Position numbers and translations under genes: made by a program. DNA of 64,000 bases from Candidatus Uhrbacteria bacterium (GTDB lineage: Bacteria; Patescibacteriota; Patescibacteriia; 2-12-FULL-60-25). The notes beneath the pieces were generated by a model. The model saw only the letters and a program-made list of their open reading frames with translations, was not told the origin of the DNA and did no database searches. The stretch is taken from positions 31,559 to 95,558 of the forward strand of contig JAHBAS020000006.1 of assembly GCA_018499965.2 (NCBI GenBank), in the 5' to 3' direction. Of this stretch, positions 25,397 to 34,556 are shown piece after piece. How positions within the stretch are numbered: position 1 is the stretch's first letter; each line of letters starts with the position of its first letter.

Positions 25397-25415
25397 GAAT
25401 CGGCGAATCCGATTC
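25397..25415 (-). promoter_or_regulatory. Hairpin in the purM leader
   Basis: GAATCGG and CCGATTC form an inverted repeat around CGAAT between the purM promoter and its start codon, with overlapping CGAATCGG/CCGATTCGG units. It could be a leader hairpin. No known purine riboswitch is recognised. Confidence 0.4.
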
Positions 25416-25448
25416 GGCGACTCGACGGAGTTCCGTGAAGTCGCGTGT

Positions 25449-25476
25449 ACTATACAGAGAACAGGAAAAAAATCAA
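25449..25476 (-). promoter_or_regulatory. Promoter of purM
   Basis: On the minus strand TTGATT (25476-25471), 16 bases and TATAGT (25454-25449), about 88 bases before the ATG. Confidence 0.6.
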
Positions 25477-25490
25477 GCCTGAAACAACAA

Positions 25491-25515
25491 AACCTCCGGG
25501 TGTATCCCGGAGGTT
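25491..25515 (-). terminator. Terminator of tRNA-Leu
   Basis: AACCTCCGGG and CCCGGAGGTT form a perfect 10-bp stem on a 5-base loop. On the minus strand TTTTGTTGTTT follows. It lies 8 bases from the tRNA 3' end. Confidence 0.75.
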
Positions 25516-25522
25516 TCTGTGA

Positions 25523-25609
25523 TGGTGGGCAAGGAGAGAATCGAACTCTCATGAGGTTGCCCCCGCAGGATTTTGAGTCCTGTGCGTCTACCAATTCCGC
25601 CACTCGCCC
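25523..25609 (-). tRNA. tRNA-Leu (CAA)
   Basis: This 87-base class II tRNA has a long variable arm. The acceptor GGGCGAG pairs with CTTGCCC (one G-U), discriminator A, CCA encoded. The anticodon loop is CTCAAAA, giving anticodon CAA that reads UUG. The long extra arm and A73 fit Leu. Confidence 0.92.
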
Positions 25610-25728
25610 GTGTGAGTCGCTAATAGCCTGTAGCTAGTAGCTGGTATGAGGAACAACGTCTAAATGACGACCAAAACAATACACGGTTTTAATAGCCTCG
25701 TCAATCAACGAAAAACGCGGAAAAAAGT

Positions 25729-25764
25729 GACCTACGGACTCACGGACCTACGATCCTGCGGACC
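25729..25764 (+). repeat. Interspersed intergenic repeat, copy 1
   Basis: The unit reads CCTACGGAC, CACG, GACCTACGATCC, CGGAC in order, and recurs inverted at 34428-34463 with few changes. Shorter pieces (GATCCGTAGGTC, GGTCCGTAGG) occur near 3447 and 30690. It lies ahead of parA inside the region the ORF track wrongly adds to parA. Confidence 0.6.
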
Positions 25765-25825
25765 TGTAGCTGTGGGCAATCAGGCCTTGAACAAAGGCCT
25801 CCGACAGGCGTATGATACTCGGGTT

Positions 25826-26608
25826 ATGGGACGAATTATCTCTGTGGTCAACCAGAAGGGTGGCGTGGGCAAAACGACCACGGCGATCAACCTAGGTGCC
25901 TATCTCGCAGAGGCGGGAAAGTTCGTCCTTATCGTGGATTTGGATCCGCAGGCCAATGCCACTTCCGGCATCGGCGTTGATTTTCAAACCATCGAACGCG
26001 GCGTGTACGAGGCGGTGCTTGGGGATGTGAGCATGAAAGAAATCGTGCAGCCGACGGCGCACGATACGCTCCGTATCGCTCCGGCTACTCCGGCGCTCGC
26101 GGGCTTGAACGTGGAACTCGTGCCGATGGAGCGTCGCGAACATCGATTGCGAGATTCGTTGCTGGAAATCCGTCATGACTACGATTATATTTTGATTGAC
26201 TGTCCACCAACGCTCGGATTGATCACGTTGAATGGTATTGTTGCCGCAGACGAAGTGTTGATTCCGGTCCAGGCGGAATATTTTGCGCTTGAAGGTTTGG
26301 GTCAATTGCTCGAAACCGTGAATCTCGTGAAAGACCGCATCCGTCCAGAGGTAAATATTCTTGGTGCGGTCCTTACGATGTACGACGGCCGCACGAAACT
26401 TTCGGAAGACGTGCTTCAAGAACTCTACAAGTATTTCCCGAATAACATTTTCCGATCCGTGGTCCCTCGGAGCGTGCGTTTGGCGGAGGCTCCGTCATTC
26501 GGCCGATCCATCGCGGCATTCGATCGATTCTCAAAGGGCGCCAAAGCGTACGAGCGTTTAGCTCGCGAAATTATCGAAACAGAAATCAATCACATCAAAG
26601 CGGTATGA
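25826..26608 (+). CDS. parA: Chromosome partitioning ATPase ParA
   Basis: ParA moves the origin region using ParB bound at parS. The start at 25826 gives MGRIISVVNQKGGVGKTTTAINLG, the deviant Walker A typical of ParA/Soj. The longer track start adds 54 residues that include the intergenic repeat. DLDPQANAT (Walker A'), DCPPTLGLIT (Walker B) and VPRSVRLAEAPSFG are all present. The 260-residue length matches the chromosomal type. It overlaps parB by ATGA, so they are translationally coupled. Confidence 0.93.
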   Translation: MGRIISVVNQKGGVGKTTTAINLGAYLAEAGKFVLIVDLDPQANATSGIGVDFQTIERGVYEAVLGDVSMKEIVQPTAHDTLRIAPATPALAGLNVELVPMERREHRLRDSLLEIRHDYDYILIDCPPTLGLITLNGIVAADEVLIPVQAEYFALEGLGQLLETVNLVKDRIRPEVNILGAVLTMYDGRTKLSEDVLQELYKYFPNNIFRSVVPRSVRLAEAPSFGRSIAAFDRFSKGAKAYERLAREIIETEINHIKAV

Positions 26609-27519
26609 TCATGATGAAACGTCCATCGGGTTTGGGTCGCGGATTAGGCGCGCTCATTCCGCCGTCACAAGGCGGAACTTTTTCTTCCACGCGTCCGGCG
26701 GACCTTGAAGTCCCGCTTTCCGCTCCGCAAGAAGACGCTCCGGTTGCGCTCGGCGTGTATCGTGAGGTCCCGATCGCGGACGTCGAAGCGAATCCGCATC
26801 AGCCCCGAAAACATTTCGATCATGCGGCGCTCGAAGATCTCGTGTCTTCCATTCGTGATCGTGGCATCATCGAGCCACTGGTCGTGACAGAACGTGGGGA
26901 TGGGAAATATGAACTCATCGCCGGTGAACGGCGATTGCGCGCCGCGAATATCGCCGGGCTCCGCGTAGTCCCGTGCGTGGTGCGCGAACAAACGGATGAT
27001 CGGGAAAAATTGGAACTGGCGATCATCGAAAACGTGCAGCGCCATGATTTGAATCCAATCGAAGAAGCGTTAGCCTATCAACGCCTGATCGACGAATTCG
27101 GACTCACGCAAGATGAAGTGGGCGTACGCGTAGGCAAGAGCCGTCCGCAGGTGGGGAACATCGTTCGATTGTTGCAACTGCCAAACGAGATCCAGCAGGC
27201 GCTCATGGAACGGAAAATTTCCGCGTCGAATGCACGTACGCTTTTATCGTTGCCGACGGATGCGGAGCGCATGGAATTATTCCGCGCCATGCTTTCGCAG
27301 AACTTCACGGTTCGTCAAACCGAGGAGCGCGTTGGTCATACGCGCGCGCCTCGTACGCCGGTTGACCCGAATCTCGCAGAGCAGGAACGACATCTTCGCG
27401 AACAGATCGGGCATCGTGTTTCGATCAAGCGATCGCCTTCCGGCGAGGGAGAGATCCGTATCGCGTTCCAGTCCGAGGAAGATTTGATGGACGTGTGTCG
27501 ACGGTTAGGAGGGGAATAG
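26605..27519 (+). CDS. parB: Chromosome partitioning protein ParB
   Basis: ParB is a CTP-dependent clamp that loads at parS and spreads along the origin region. The 304-residue protein has the N-terminal ParA-contact peptide (GLGRGLGALIPP). The ParB/Srx domain follows with NPHQPRKHFD and GERRLRAA. A helix-turn-helix (LTQDEVGVRVGKSRPQVGN) and a C-terminal dimer region complete it. The start overlaps the parA stop as ATGA. ATG at 26611 or 26614 are alternatives. No canonical parS was seen in the window. Confidence 0.93.
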   Translation: MIMMKRPSGLGRGLGALIPPSQGGTFSSTRPADLEVPLSAPQEDAPVALGVYREVPIADVEANPHQPRKHFDHAALEDLVSSIRDRGIIEPLVVTERGDGKYELIAGERRLRAANIAGLRVVPCVVREQTDDREKLELAIIENVQRHDLNPIEEALAYQRLIDEFGLTQDEVGVRVGKSRPQVGNIVRLLQLPNEIQQALMERKISASNARTLLSLPTDAERMELFRAMLSQNFTVRQTEERVGHTRAPRTPVDPNLAEQERHLREQIGHRVSIKRSPSGEGEIRIAFQSEEDLMDVCRRLGGE

Positions 27520-27538
27520 TGCCAGAACCCATCCCTAG

Positions 27539-27576
27539 CCCTTCCCTTGTCAGGGAAGGGGATAAGATTTTTTTAA
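27539..27576 (+). terminator. Terminator after parB, related to a repeat family
   Basis: CCCTTCCC and GGGAAGGG form a stem around TTGTCA, followed by GATAAGATTTTTTT. The CTTGTCAGGG core recurs in the hairpin at 56996-57024. Confidence 0.65.
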
Positions 27577-27586
27577 AAAGAAAAAG

Positions 27587-27619
27587 TCTCCCCTGATAAG
27601 GGGAGATTTAGAGGGGTTT
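27587..27619 (-). repeat. Hairpin repeat of the CCCCTTATCAGGGG family
   Basis: TCTCCCCT-GATA-AGGGGAGA followed by TTTAGAGGGGTTTG. Read on the minus strand it is AACCCCTCTAAATCTCCCC..., matching the plus-strand AACCCCTAAATCCCC unit at 56996. It may act as a second terminator between parB and rel. Confidence 0.55.
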
Positions 27620-27661
27620 GTATCTCTTGCCAATCCGGCTCGATAGCCTTACGCTTATTTC

Positions 27662-29173
27662 ATGTCACGGCCTCAACCAACGATCGAAGACATCATTCAA
27701 GAGGCGCTACAAAATGATCCGAATGCGGACGTTGAAACGCTTCGGGCGGCTTTTGCGTTTGCGGATGAAGCGCACGCGGGTCAGAAGCGAGCGAGCGGCG
27801 AGCCGTACATCAACCACTGTTTGTTTACGGCCATGTATTTGGCGGAAATGCGATTGCCAGTCAACATGATCGTGGCTGGATTGCTGCACGACGTTCCGGA
27901 GGATACGGCGAAGACGAGCGAAGAGATCGAGGCGAAGTTCGGTAAAGATGTGGCGACCATGATCGCGGGCATCACCAAACTCGGTCGCATTAAGTATCGT
28001 GGCATTGAACGGTACGTGGAAAACCTTCGAAAGATGTTTTTAGCCATGGCCGAAGATATCCGTGTCATCATCATCAAGTTCGCAGATCGATTGCACAATC
28101 TCGAGACGCTCGAATCCCTCCCTCCGAAAAAAGCCTATCGCGTAGCGCTTGAATCGCTCGAAATTTATGCGCCGATCGCCAACCGTCTTGGAATGGGTGA
28201 AATGAAAGGGCGATTGGAAGACGCTTCGTTCAAGTACGTGTATCCCAAGGAATACGAATGGACGCTTTCGCTCGCGCAATCCACGCGTGAAGGTAAGCGG
28301 GAATACCTTACGGATGTGATTGAAAAAACGGATCAGGCATTGGCCGAAGCTGGGGTGAAGCATATCGAGGTCCATGGCCGCTCCAAGCATCTCTATTCGT
28401 TATATCGCAAGCTGCTTCGTCAGGATCGAGACATCGCGCGCATCTACGACCTTATCGCCGTACGCGTGATCGCCCCGACGGTTGCGGATTGTTACGCAGC
28501 GCTTGGAGTGATTCATGGCGTATGGACCCCGCTAAAAGGACGTATTAAGGACTATATCGCCACGCCAAAGCCGAACGGATATTCGTCGCTGCATACCACG
28601 GTGTTCTGCGAAGAAGGGGAGATCGTTGAGTTCCAAATTCGTACGCAAGAGCTCCATAATCGAGCGGAGTACGGTATTGCCGCACACTGGCAGTACGATG
28701 AGCATAAAGGGAAAGAAGATCATGTTACGCGAAAAGCGCCGGTACACATGGACTGGATTTCGCAGCTTTCGGATTTGCATCATGAGGCATCGGACACGGG
28801 TCAGTACATCAAGATGTTGGAAGAAATGAAGATCGATCTTTTTAAAGACCGCATTTTCGTATTCACCCCAAAGGGCGATGTCATCGAATTACCGGAAGAT
28901 TCAACGCCGGTTGATTTTGCCTATCAGATCCATTCGGATATCGGAAACAAGTGTACGGCCGCCAAGGTGAATAATAAAATGGAACAATTGAACGTGATGT
29001 TAAAGAGTGGAGACGTTGTAGAAATCGTCACGGATAAATCTCGTAAAGGACCGAATCCGGATTGGTTGAATTTCGTCAAAACGCGATACGCGCGGTCTAA
29101 AATCCGTCAGCATGCGCAAGCGTCGATTAAAGGCTGGATCAAGGGATTGATTCCGGGCAGTGGAAGAGGGTAG
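27662..29173 (+). CDS. Bifunctional (p)ppGpp synthetase/hydrolase, ACT-less
   Basis: This RelA/SpoT-family protein makes and degrades the stringent-response alarmone. The 503 residues hold an HD hydrolase domain with the key residues present (NHCLF, LLHDVPEDT, ADRLHNLETL). The synthetase domain (YDLIAVRVI, KPNGYSSLHT, VEFQIRT) and a TGS domain (FVFTPKGDVIELPEDSTPVDFAY) follow. Both active centres look intact. It stops after TGS and so lacks the helical, zinc-finger and ACT domains of full-length (about 730-residue) members. ACT-mediated ribosome control is therefore absent or different. Confidence 0.92.
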   Translation: MSRPQPTIEDIIQEALQNDPNADVETLRAAFAFADEAHAGQKRASGEPYINHCLFTAMYLAEMRLPVNMIVAGLLHDVPEDTAKTSEEIEAKFGKDVATMIAGITKLGRIKYRGIERYVENLRKMFLAMAEDIRVIIIKFADRLHNLETLESLPPKKAYRVALESLEIYAPIANRLGMGEMKGRLEDASFKYVYPKEYEWTLSLAQSTREGKREYLTDVIEKTDQALAEAGVKHIEVHGRSKHLYSLYRKLLRQDRDIARIYDLIAVRVIAPTVADCYAALGVIHGVWTPLKGRIKDYIATPKPNGYSSLHTTVFCEEGEIVEFQIRTQELHNRAEYGIAAHWQYDEHKGKEDHVTRKAPVHMDWISQLSDLHHEASDTGQYIKMLEEMKIDLFKDRIFVFTPKGDVIELPEDSTPVDFAYQIHSDIGNKCTAAKVNNKMEQLNVMLKSGDVVEIVTDKSRKGPNPDWLNFVKTRYARSKIRQHAQASIKGWIKGLIPGSGRG

Positions 29174-29219
29174 GGGCGGAGTTTTCCCGCCCGAAGTGCA
29201 AAAAGGATCTTGTTTTTGA

Positions 29220-29248
29220 TTGACAAATTGCCTTGACTGTGATACAAT
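29220..29248 (+). promoter_or_regulatory. Promoter of the coiled-coil protein gene
   Basis: TTGACA, 17 bases, TACAAT. The start near 29255 lies downstream of the track ATG at 29233, excluding it, and sits just before ATG 29260. Confidence 0.7.
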
Positions 29249-29283
29249 ATACCTATTCTATGAACCCAGAGGGCACGTCATCT

Positions 29284-30687
29284 ATGGATCCGGTTTCGGA
29301 TCCGATCGTTGATCCGTGGATCAATCAACCTGATTTTGATGATGGTGAAAACGACGTTGTCCTTGGTGCACGTCGTAAGGAGAATAATGACGAGCAAGGC
29401 GAAGGCCGTGAAGGAAACCGTCGTCGCAAGAAAGGCAAGAAAGGCAAGGGTGGAGGTGGAGGAAACGGCGGACAGAACCAAAATCAGGGTGGTGGAAAGA
29501 AGAATAAAAGTAAGAGTGGAGGAGGCGGAGGCGGTGATAAAGGAGCGAAAGAGTATGAGCGCTTTGCGCCGGTGGAGTTGTCTCAGACCGAGCTTGAAGC
29601 TGCGATCGCATCGGTCGTAGAAGATCCTTCATTGCGCGAGCCGGAAAAAGAAGAAATCGAAGAAGTTCCATCTGAGGTCGAAATTCAGAAGACGGCTTTT
29701 TTGCAAAAATGCGATGGAGTGCTTGCACATCGAGAGGCCTGGAAAGCCGAAGCTACAATTCTACGACAGAAGGATTCGCCCTCCATTGATGAGCAGCTTC
29801 GCAAAGAGAGACTTATGAAGCGTCTTACGCTCGTAATGTATTATGAGCGTTTTCAAAATGCCGTAAAAGAAATTGATGAATTAAAAGAGAAGCTGAAAGC
29901 GTTACAGGAAGAACAACGTCAGGACGCAATTCGTTTAAAGGCCATTTTGAAACATACGGAAGCGACTCAGGAAGAGCGAAAGAAAAGGGAAGATGCGGTC
30001 AAAGCAGCGCAGAAGGCGTTTGATATCGCAAAAGCTGCTTCAGAAGAGGCGCCAACGGAATTGAATAAAAGCGTAGATCAGTTAAATGCACAGGAAGCAT
30101 TGGATGCGGCAAAGGCCGATCAGGCTGCTTTGCAAGAGCTTCCAGAAAATTGGGAGCAGATACAGGCGGGTCTCGTGAGACGAATGAGGAATCGTACGGA
30201 AAGTATTGATGAAGGAAATGATACATTCGTAGATCTTACGGAAAAGCTTGAAAAAATGATGGGGGATCTCGCTATTGTTGAACATGAAGCTGGGAATTTG
30301 GCTGATCCTCAGGCTCCAGAGGGGGAGTCTGCGATTGGGGAACAGACGGCGGCTGATCGTGTCGCGGATCAAACGCTTCGTGTGGCGCGTGCGATGCGTC
30401 GAGGCACGGTCAAGGCGGCGAAAGTCGGAGGAAGGGTCGGATATATCGGTGGCATGGGAACGCTTGCCGTCGGCGCAGGTTTGCTTTCGATCCCGGGAAG
30501 ATTTGTCGCAACCCAGATGGAACGCTTGTACCATTTCGCCATGAATCCGTCCGTCTTCGGGAAAGGCGTGGATCGCATCAAGAAGTTCTATCAAGACGAG
30601 GGTCTATGGGATGGAACGAACGATGCCGTGAAATGGTTGCTCTTAGGTGATCCACAGAAGGAAGAAAAGAAGAAAGAGAAGAAATAG
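29284..30687 (+). CDS. Charged coiled-coil protein with hydrophobic C-terminal segment
   Basis: The start at 29284 follows AGAGGG and lies just downstream of a promoter; ATG 29260 would be a leaderless alternative. The 467-residue protein begins acidic. It has a Lys/Gly-rich tract (RRRKKGKKGKGGGGGNGGQNQ and a second Gly/Lys run). A long Glu/Lys coiled coil follows from about residue 110 to 290. A small Gly-rich hydrophobic region (VGYIGGMGTLAVGAGLLSIPG) near residue 400 could insert in or touch membrane. No family is recognised. The basic tract could bind nucleic acid. Confidence 0.7.
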   Translation: MDPVSDPIVDPWINQPDFDDGENDVVLGARRKENNDEQGEGREGNRRRKKGKKGKGGGGGNGGQNQNQGGGKKNKSKSGGGGGGDKGAKEYERFAPVELSQTELEAAIASVVEDPSLREPEKEEIEEVPSEVEIQKTAFLQKCDGVLAHREAWKAEATILRQKDSPSIDEQLRKERLMKRLTLVMYYERFQNAVKEIDELKEKLKALQEEQRQDAIRLKAILKHTEATQEERKKREDAVKAAQKAFDIAKAASEEAPTELNKSVDQLNAQEALDAAKADQAALQELPENWEQIQAGLVRRMRNRTESIDEGNDTFVDLTEKLEKMMGDLAIVEHEAGNLADPQAPEGESAIGEQTAADRVADQTLRVARAMRRGTVKAAKVGGRVGYIGGMGTLAVGAGLLSIPGRFVATQMERLYHFAMNPSVFGKGVDRIKKFYQDEGLWDGTNDAVKWLLLGDPQKEEKKKEKK

Positions 30688-30717
30688 TCAGGTCCGTAGG
30701 GGCGTCCCTACGTAAAT

Positions 30718-30750
30718 AAAACACCCCGATGTCCATCAGGGTGTTTTTGA
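30718..30750. terminator. Bidirectional terminator between coiled-coil gene and topA
   Basis: ACACCCCGATG and CATCAGGGTGT form a stem with runs of A and T on either side, so it can end both converging genes. Confidence 0.75.
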
Positions 30751-30762
30751 TTCAGGTCTCGT

Positions 30763-32973
30763 CTATTCCTCTTCTTCTCGAACTCGGGTGTACTCGCAGG
30801 TTTCATTCGAGCATGAGATCTTCGTCTTTTTGGCGATAAGCGGCCATCCGCAGGTTGGGCACGGTTCGTCGCTCGGTTTGTCCCAGAAGGCCTGATCACA
30901 GGCTGGGTACTGGTTGCAGGCGTAAAATGTTTTGCCTTTCTTCGTTCGCTTTTCGATGATTTCGCCCTTCTTGCATTTTGGACAAATAACGCCGGTTTTC
31001 TTCTCGATGGATTTGATGTTCTTGCATTCCGGATAGCGCGAACAGGAAAGGAATGGGCCAAAACGTCCGATTTTCTTTACCATCGGTGCATCACACTTGT
31101 CGCATTTCTCGTCCGTCGGTTCCGGAGCGGCGAGTTCCGGAGCGCCTTTGACCGGTCGCGTGCGTTTGCATTCCGGGTAGCCGCTGCAAGCCAAGAATTT
31201 TCCAAAGCGTCCATGTTTGAGAATCATGGGTTTCCCACATTTGTCGCAGACTTCGCCTTCGGCTTCGGTCTGTGCTTCTGCGTCGAGTTCTTTGCCCTGC
31301 GCTTCGAGGTTCAAGTGGAACGGGCCGTAGAAGGCTTGGAGGAGGGGTTGCCACTCCATTTCTCCTTCCGCGATTTTATCGAGTGACGCTTCAAGCCGTG
31401 CGGTAAATTCTGGATCAACGATATTCGGGAAGCGTTTGACCAAGAGGTCGTTCACTTGTCCGGCGACCTCGGTCGGCGCGAGTCGTTTGCGCTCATCGCG
31501 TTCTACGTATCCGCGGTCAATGAGTGTAGAAATGGTACTCGCATACGTGGAAGGTCGACCAATGCCATCTTCTTCGAGTTTTTTCACGAGCGATGCATCG
31601 GAGAATCGTGCTGGCGGTTCCGTGAAGTGCTGCTTGCCTTCAACGCTGTCTGCGGTAATAGCATCGCCTTCGTGGAGTTCCGGGAGGAGTTTGTCTTTAT
31701 CCTGGTCCGGGTAGATCTTGAGGTATCCGTCAAAGACCACGTGTTGGCCCGTGGCGCGGAACGTGGCTTCGCCGCCCGTGATATCCACGGAGGTGGACAT
31801 CATGCGAGCCGCTTGCATTTGCGTGGCAACCGCACGCTGCCAGATGAGTCGATAGAGCTTTAAGAGACCAGCTTCGAGGTATGGGGCCACGAGATCTGGC
31901 GTTCGGGAAACGTCCGTTGGGCGAATGGCTTCGTGCGCTTCTTGCGCGCCTTTGCTCGAAGTCTTGTGCCGGCGTGGCGCATCAAGGACGTATTCTTTGC
32001 CGTAGGTTTGTTCGATGTGCGCCTTCGCTTCCGTTAAGAATTTTTCCGAAAGGTTTTGCGAGTCTGTTCGCATGTACGTGATCAAACCGATCTGGCCTTC
32101 ATTGCCGAGTTCAATACCTTCGTAGAGTTTTTGCGCAAGCGTCATCGTTTGCTTGGAGGTAAATCCAAGGCGCGTGTTCGCCGCCTGCTGCAATGTGGAT
32201 GTGGTGAACGGCGCCGGGGGATTGGAGGCTTTTTCTTTGGCGCTCACGTGCGTAATGCTCCAAGACGCATTTTTGAGCTGTTCAAGAATTTCATCTGCGC
32301 GCGTCTTCGTTCCGATTTCCAGCTTGTCGATCGTCTTTCCGTTTAAGGCGTGAAGTTTGGCTTCGAATGGATCAGAGGATCCGGATCGGAACAGGCCTTC
32401 GATGCTCCAATATTCTTGCGGCACGAAGGCGAGGATCTCGCGCTCGCGTTCCACGATTAGCCGGAGTGCCACGGATTGCACGCGTCCAGCTGAAAGTCCG
32501 CGACGAATCGTTCTCCAGAGAAGCGGGGAGAGTTCGTATCCGACTAAGCGGTCCAAGATGCGGCGTGCTTGCTGGGCGTCCACGAGTCGCAAATCGAGCG
32601 CACGCGGGTTTTCCATGGCATGCTCAATCGCTTCCTTGGTGATTTCGTGGAAAGTGATTCGTTTGCTCTCTTTGGGATCGATATCCAAAATATGCGCCAG
32701 GTGCCAGCTGATCGCTTCTCCTTCGCGGTCTTCATCCGTCGCGAATAAGACGGCTTTGGCCTTTTTTGCCGCGTTCTGCAATTCTTTGACTTTCGGTTTG
32801 CTCTTCGGCGGAATGATATACGTCGGTTCAAATCCGTGTTCAATGTCAACGCCGATTTTTGATTTTGGGAGATCACGCACATGGCCGAAGCTCGCCAGGA
32901 CGGTATAGCCCTTTCCGAGGTAACGTGCGATGGTTTTTGCCTTTGTTGGGGACTCAACGATAACGAGTTGCAT
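30763..32973 (-). CDS. topA: DNA topoisomerase I
   Basis: TopA relaxes negative supercoils by a type IA single-strand passage. The 736-residue protein starts with the Toprim domain (VIVESPTKAKTIARYLGKG, then ATDEDREGEAISWHL). The active-site Tyr lies in IGLITYMRTDSQNLS. Four Cys4 zinc modules lie at the C-terminus: CDKCGKPM, CDKCDAPM, CPKCKKGE and CPTCGWP, the last two less regular. This is the normal bacterial architecture. The 180 bases upstream to dprA show only a G-rich tract and no gene. Confidence 0.95.
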   Translation of the reverse strand: MQLVIVESPTKAKTIARYLGKGYTVLASFGHVRDLPKSKIGVDIEHGFEPTYIIPPKSKPKVKELQNAAKKAKAVLFATDEDREGEAISWHLAHILDIDPKESKRITFHEITKEAIEHAMENPRALDLRLVDAQQARRILDRLVGYELSPLLWRTIRRGLSAGRVQSVALRLIVEREREILAFVPQEYWSIEGLFRSGSSDPFEAKLHALNGKTIDKLEIGTKTRADEILEQLKNASWSITHVSAKEKASNPPAPFTTSTLQQAANTRLGFTSKQTMTLAQKLYEGIELGNEGQIGLITYMRTDSQNLSEKFLTEAKAHIEQTYGKEYVLDAPRRHKTSSKGAQEAHEAIRPTDVSRTPDLVAPYLEAGLLKLYRLIWQRAVATQMQAARMMSTSVDITGGEATFRATGQHVVFDGYLKIYPDQDKDKLLPELHEGDAITADSVEGKQHFTEPPARFSDASLVKKLEEDGIGRPSTYASTISTLIDRGYVERDERKRLAPTEVAGQVNDLLVKRFPNIVDPEFTARLEASLDKIAEGEMEWQPLLQAFYGPFHLNLEAQGKELDAEAQTEAEGEVCDKCGKPMILKHGRFGKFLACSGYPECKRTRPVKGAPELAAPEPTDEKCDKCDAPMVKKIGRFGPFLSCSRYPECKNIKSIEKKTGVICPKCKKGEIIEKRTKKGKTFYACNQYPACDQAFWDKPSDEPCPTCGWPLIAKKTKISCSNETCEYTRVREEEE

Positions 32974-33153
32974 GTTCGTAGAGGATACACGGTTTTAGGG
33001 GGATCCGTCGAATAGAGCGAAAAAAGCCCGTAAAACCATTAAACAATGTTCTTGGCCTATCATTTATATAGGACGGTGTCAAGGAGAGGGGGGGTAAAAG
33101 GGAGAGGGTAGAGGGTGGTGGAATACGTAATCCCAATCCATCCCTTCTTGCCT

Positions 33154-34278
33154 TCACCATTCCCTCTTCCCATACACCCCCGGCTCTTCCTGAACGACGC
33201 GGCCTTTGATTTCAAGGATGCTTAAAAGACTGCCGATTTCACTTGGGGATTGGTTGGAGAGACGAACGAGATCATCGGCGGATCTTGGTTCGGTGAGAAA
33301 ATGCAGGAGGGCGGATTCGGCCTCGGTCATGGGGAATTGGATACGAGACGTTGAAATGCGGGCGGCATGTTCGGCGTGACGCACGCCAATGGCTTGCCAG
33401 ATATCGTCTACGCAGGTGCAGGGCGTTGCACCGTCTTTGATAAGTTGATTCGTGCCTTGTGAGGCTTCCGACCAAATGGACCCCGGAACCGCAAGGACAT
33501 CCCTTCCTTGTTCAAGGGCGAGTTTTGCGGTCGTGAGCGCGCCGGATTGTCGACCGGCTTCGATCACGATCGTGGCATCGGCAAGCCCGGAGATGAGGCG
33601 ATTGCGATGGAGGTAAAGATAGGGAAGTGTTGGTGTTCGCGGAGCATGCTCGGAAAGAACCGTTCCTTGGGCATCAAGGATTTCATGAGCGAGCTTTACG
33701 TGCGATTGCGGCATGATCGACGTATCAGAGACGCCGCTGGGAACTACGGCAATCGTTTGAATATCGCAAGAGAGTGCTGCGCGATGCGCACAAGCATCAA
33801 TGCCGAACGCGAGGCCTGAGATAACGGTTGCTTGGCTGGCTTGAAGTTGTTGAACGAGGGTTTCCGCGCATCGTTTGCCGTAACTCGTCATGCCGCGCGT
33901 TCCAATCACAGCAATGCGTAATCCGTCGTGAGGAATGGCTCCGCGTACGAAGATCGCGGCCGGAGGATCCGGAATGGTTTTTAGGGCTCGCGGAAAGTCG
34001 GGATCTTCCGGTAAAAGAAAGGTAATGCCTTGTTCTTCGAGTTCGCGGAATTCTCCTTCCAGATCCGTGTGGACGCTCGCTGAGAGGCTTTTGCATTGCT
34101 TGTCGGATAGTCGCGTTTCTCGCCAAGCGTCTTGCGATGTCAGGAAGTCGGAAATATGAGCCCCGGCAAATTTACGGATGCGGTGAATGGTCTGTGCGCC
34201 GCATTCCCATGCGCGAACGAGTTGGTAGATGGCGAGGCGCTCTCGGGTCCAGGAATGGGGTTGAGAAGGGATGGTCAT
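33154..34278 (-). CDS. dprA: DNA processing protein DprA
   Basis: DprA protects incoming single-stranded DNA and loads RecA during natural transformation. ATG 34278 (MTIPSQPHSW) is preferred to the track start 15 codons upstream. The N-terminal helical domain and the Rossmann fold are typical (IAVIGTRGMTSYGKR, VISGLAFGIDACAH, EAGRQSGALTTAKLA, QGTNQLIKDGA). A C-terminal winged helix (EAESALLHFLTEPRSADDL) is present. The 374-residue length is normal. Together with comF at 47.9 kb it suggests retained DNA uptake, common in CPR genomes. Confidence 0.9.
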   Translation of the reverse strand: MTIPSQPHSWTRERLAIYQLVRAWECGAQTIHRIRKFAGAHISDFLTSQDAWRETRLSDKQCKSLSASVHTDLEGEFRELEEQGITFLLPEDPDFPRALKTIPDPPAAIFVRGAIPHDGLRIAVIGTRGMTSYGKRCAETLVQQLQASQATVISGLAFGIDACAHRAALSCDIQTIAVVPSGVSDTSIMPQSHVKLAHEILDAQGTVLSEHAPRTPTLPYLYLHRNRLISGLADATIVIEAGRQSGALTTAKLALEQGRDVLAVPGSIWSEASQGTNQLIKDGATPCTCVDDIWQAIGVRHAEHAARISTSRIQFPMTEAESALLHFLTEPRSADDLVRLSNQSPSEIGSLLSILEIKGRVVQEEPGVYGKREW

Positions 34279-34427
34279 AGACTTGACGAAGAAAGGGGGT
34301 TTTGATAAGACAAGGGTATTCAAAAGCGCCTTACCTACTGTTCACGTAAGACTTCACCCGGGATTGCCCCTCCAGCTCGGGAATAACAGGTCTAGCGTGG
34401 GCAGTATGAAGGGCGTTTTTTTGTTAA

Positions 34428-34463
34428 GTCCGTAGGATCGTAGGTTCGTGTGTCCGTAGGTCG
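34428..34463 (-). repeat. Interspersed intergenic repeat, copy 2
   Basis: On the minus strand the unit reads CGACCTACGGAC, CACG, ACCTACGATCC, ACGGAC, matching the copy at 25729-25764 with a few differences. It lies in the 260-base gap between dprA and pth, which otherwise holds no gene. Confidence 0.6.
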
Positions 34464-34525
34464 AAAGGCAAGTTGATAAGGGCCCTTCAGGAATCGACAC
34501 TCTGGGACTTGATTTATGCCTATTA

Positions 34526-34556
34526 AAAAAACATCCGCTAGGCGGATGTTTTTTCT
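34526..34556 (-). terminator. Terminator overlapping the pth stop codon
   Basis: AAAACATCCGC and GCGGATGTTTT form a stem. On the minus strand its 3' arm ends in a long T-run. The pth stop codon TAG lies inside the hairpin, so the gene's last codons (ACA-TCC-GCC) are part of the stem. Confidence 0.7.
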
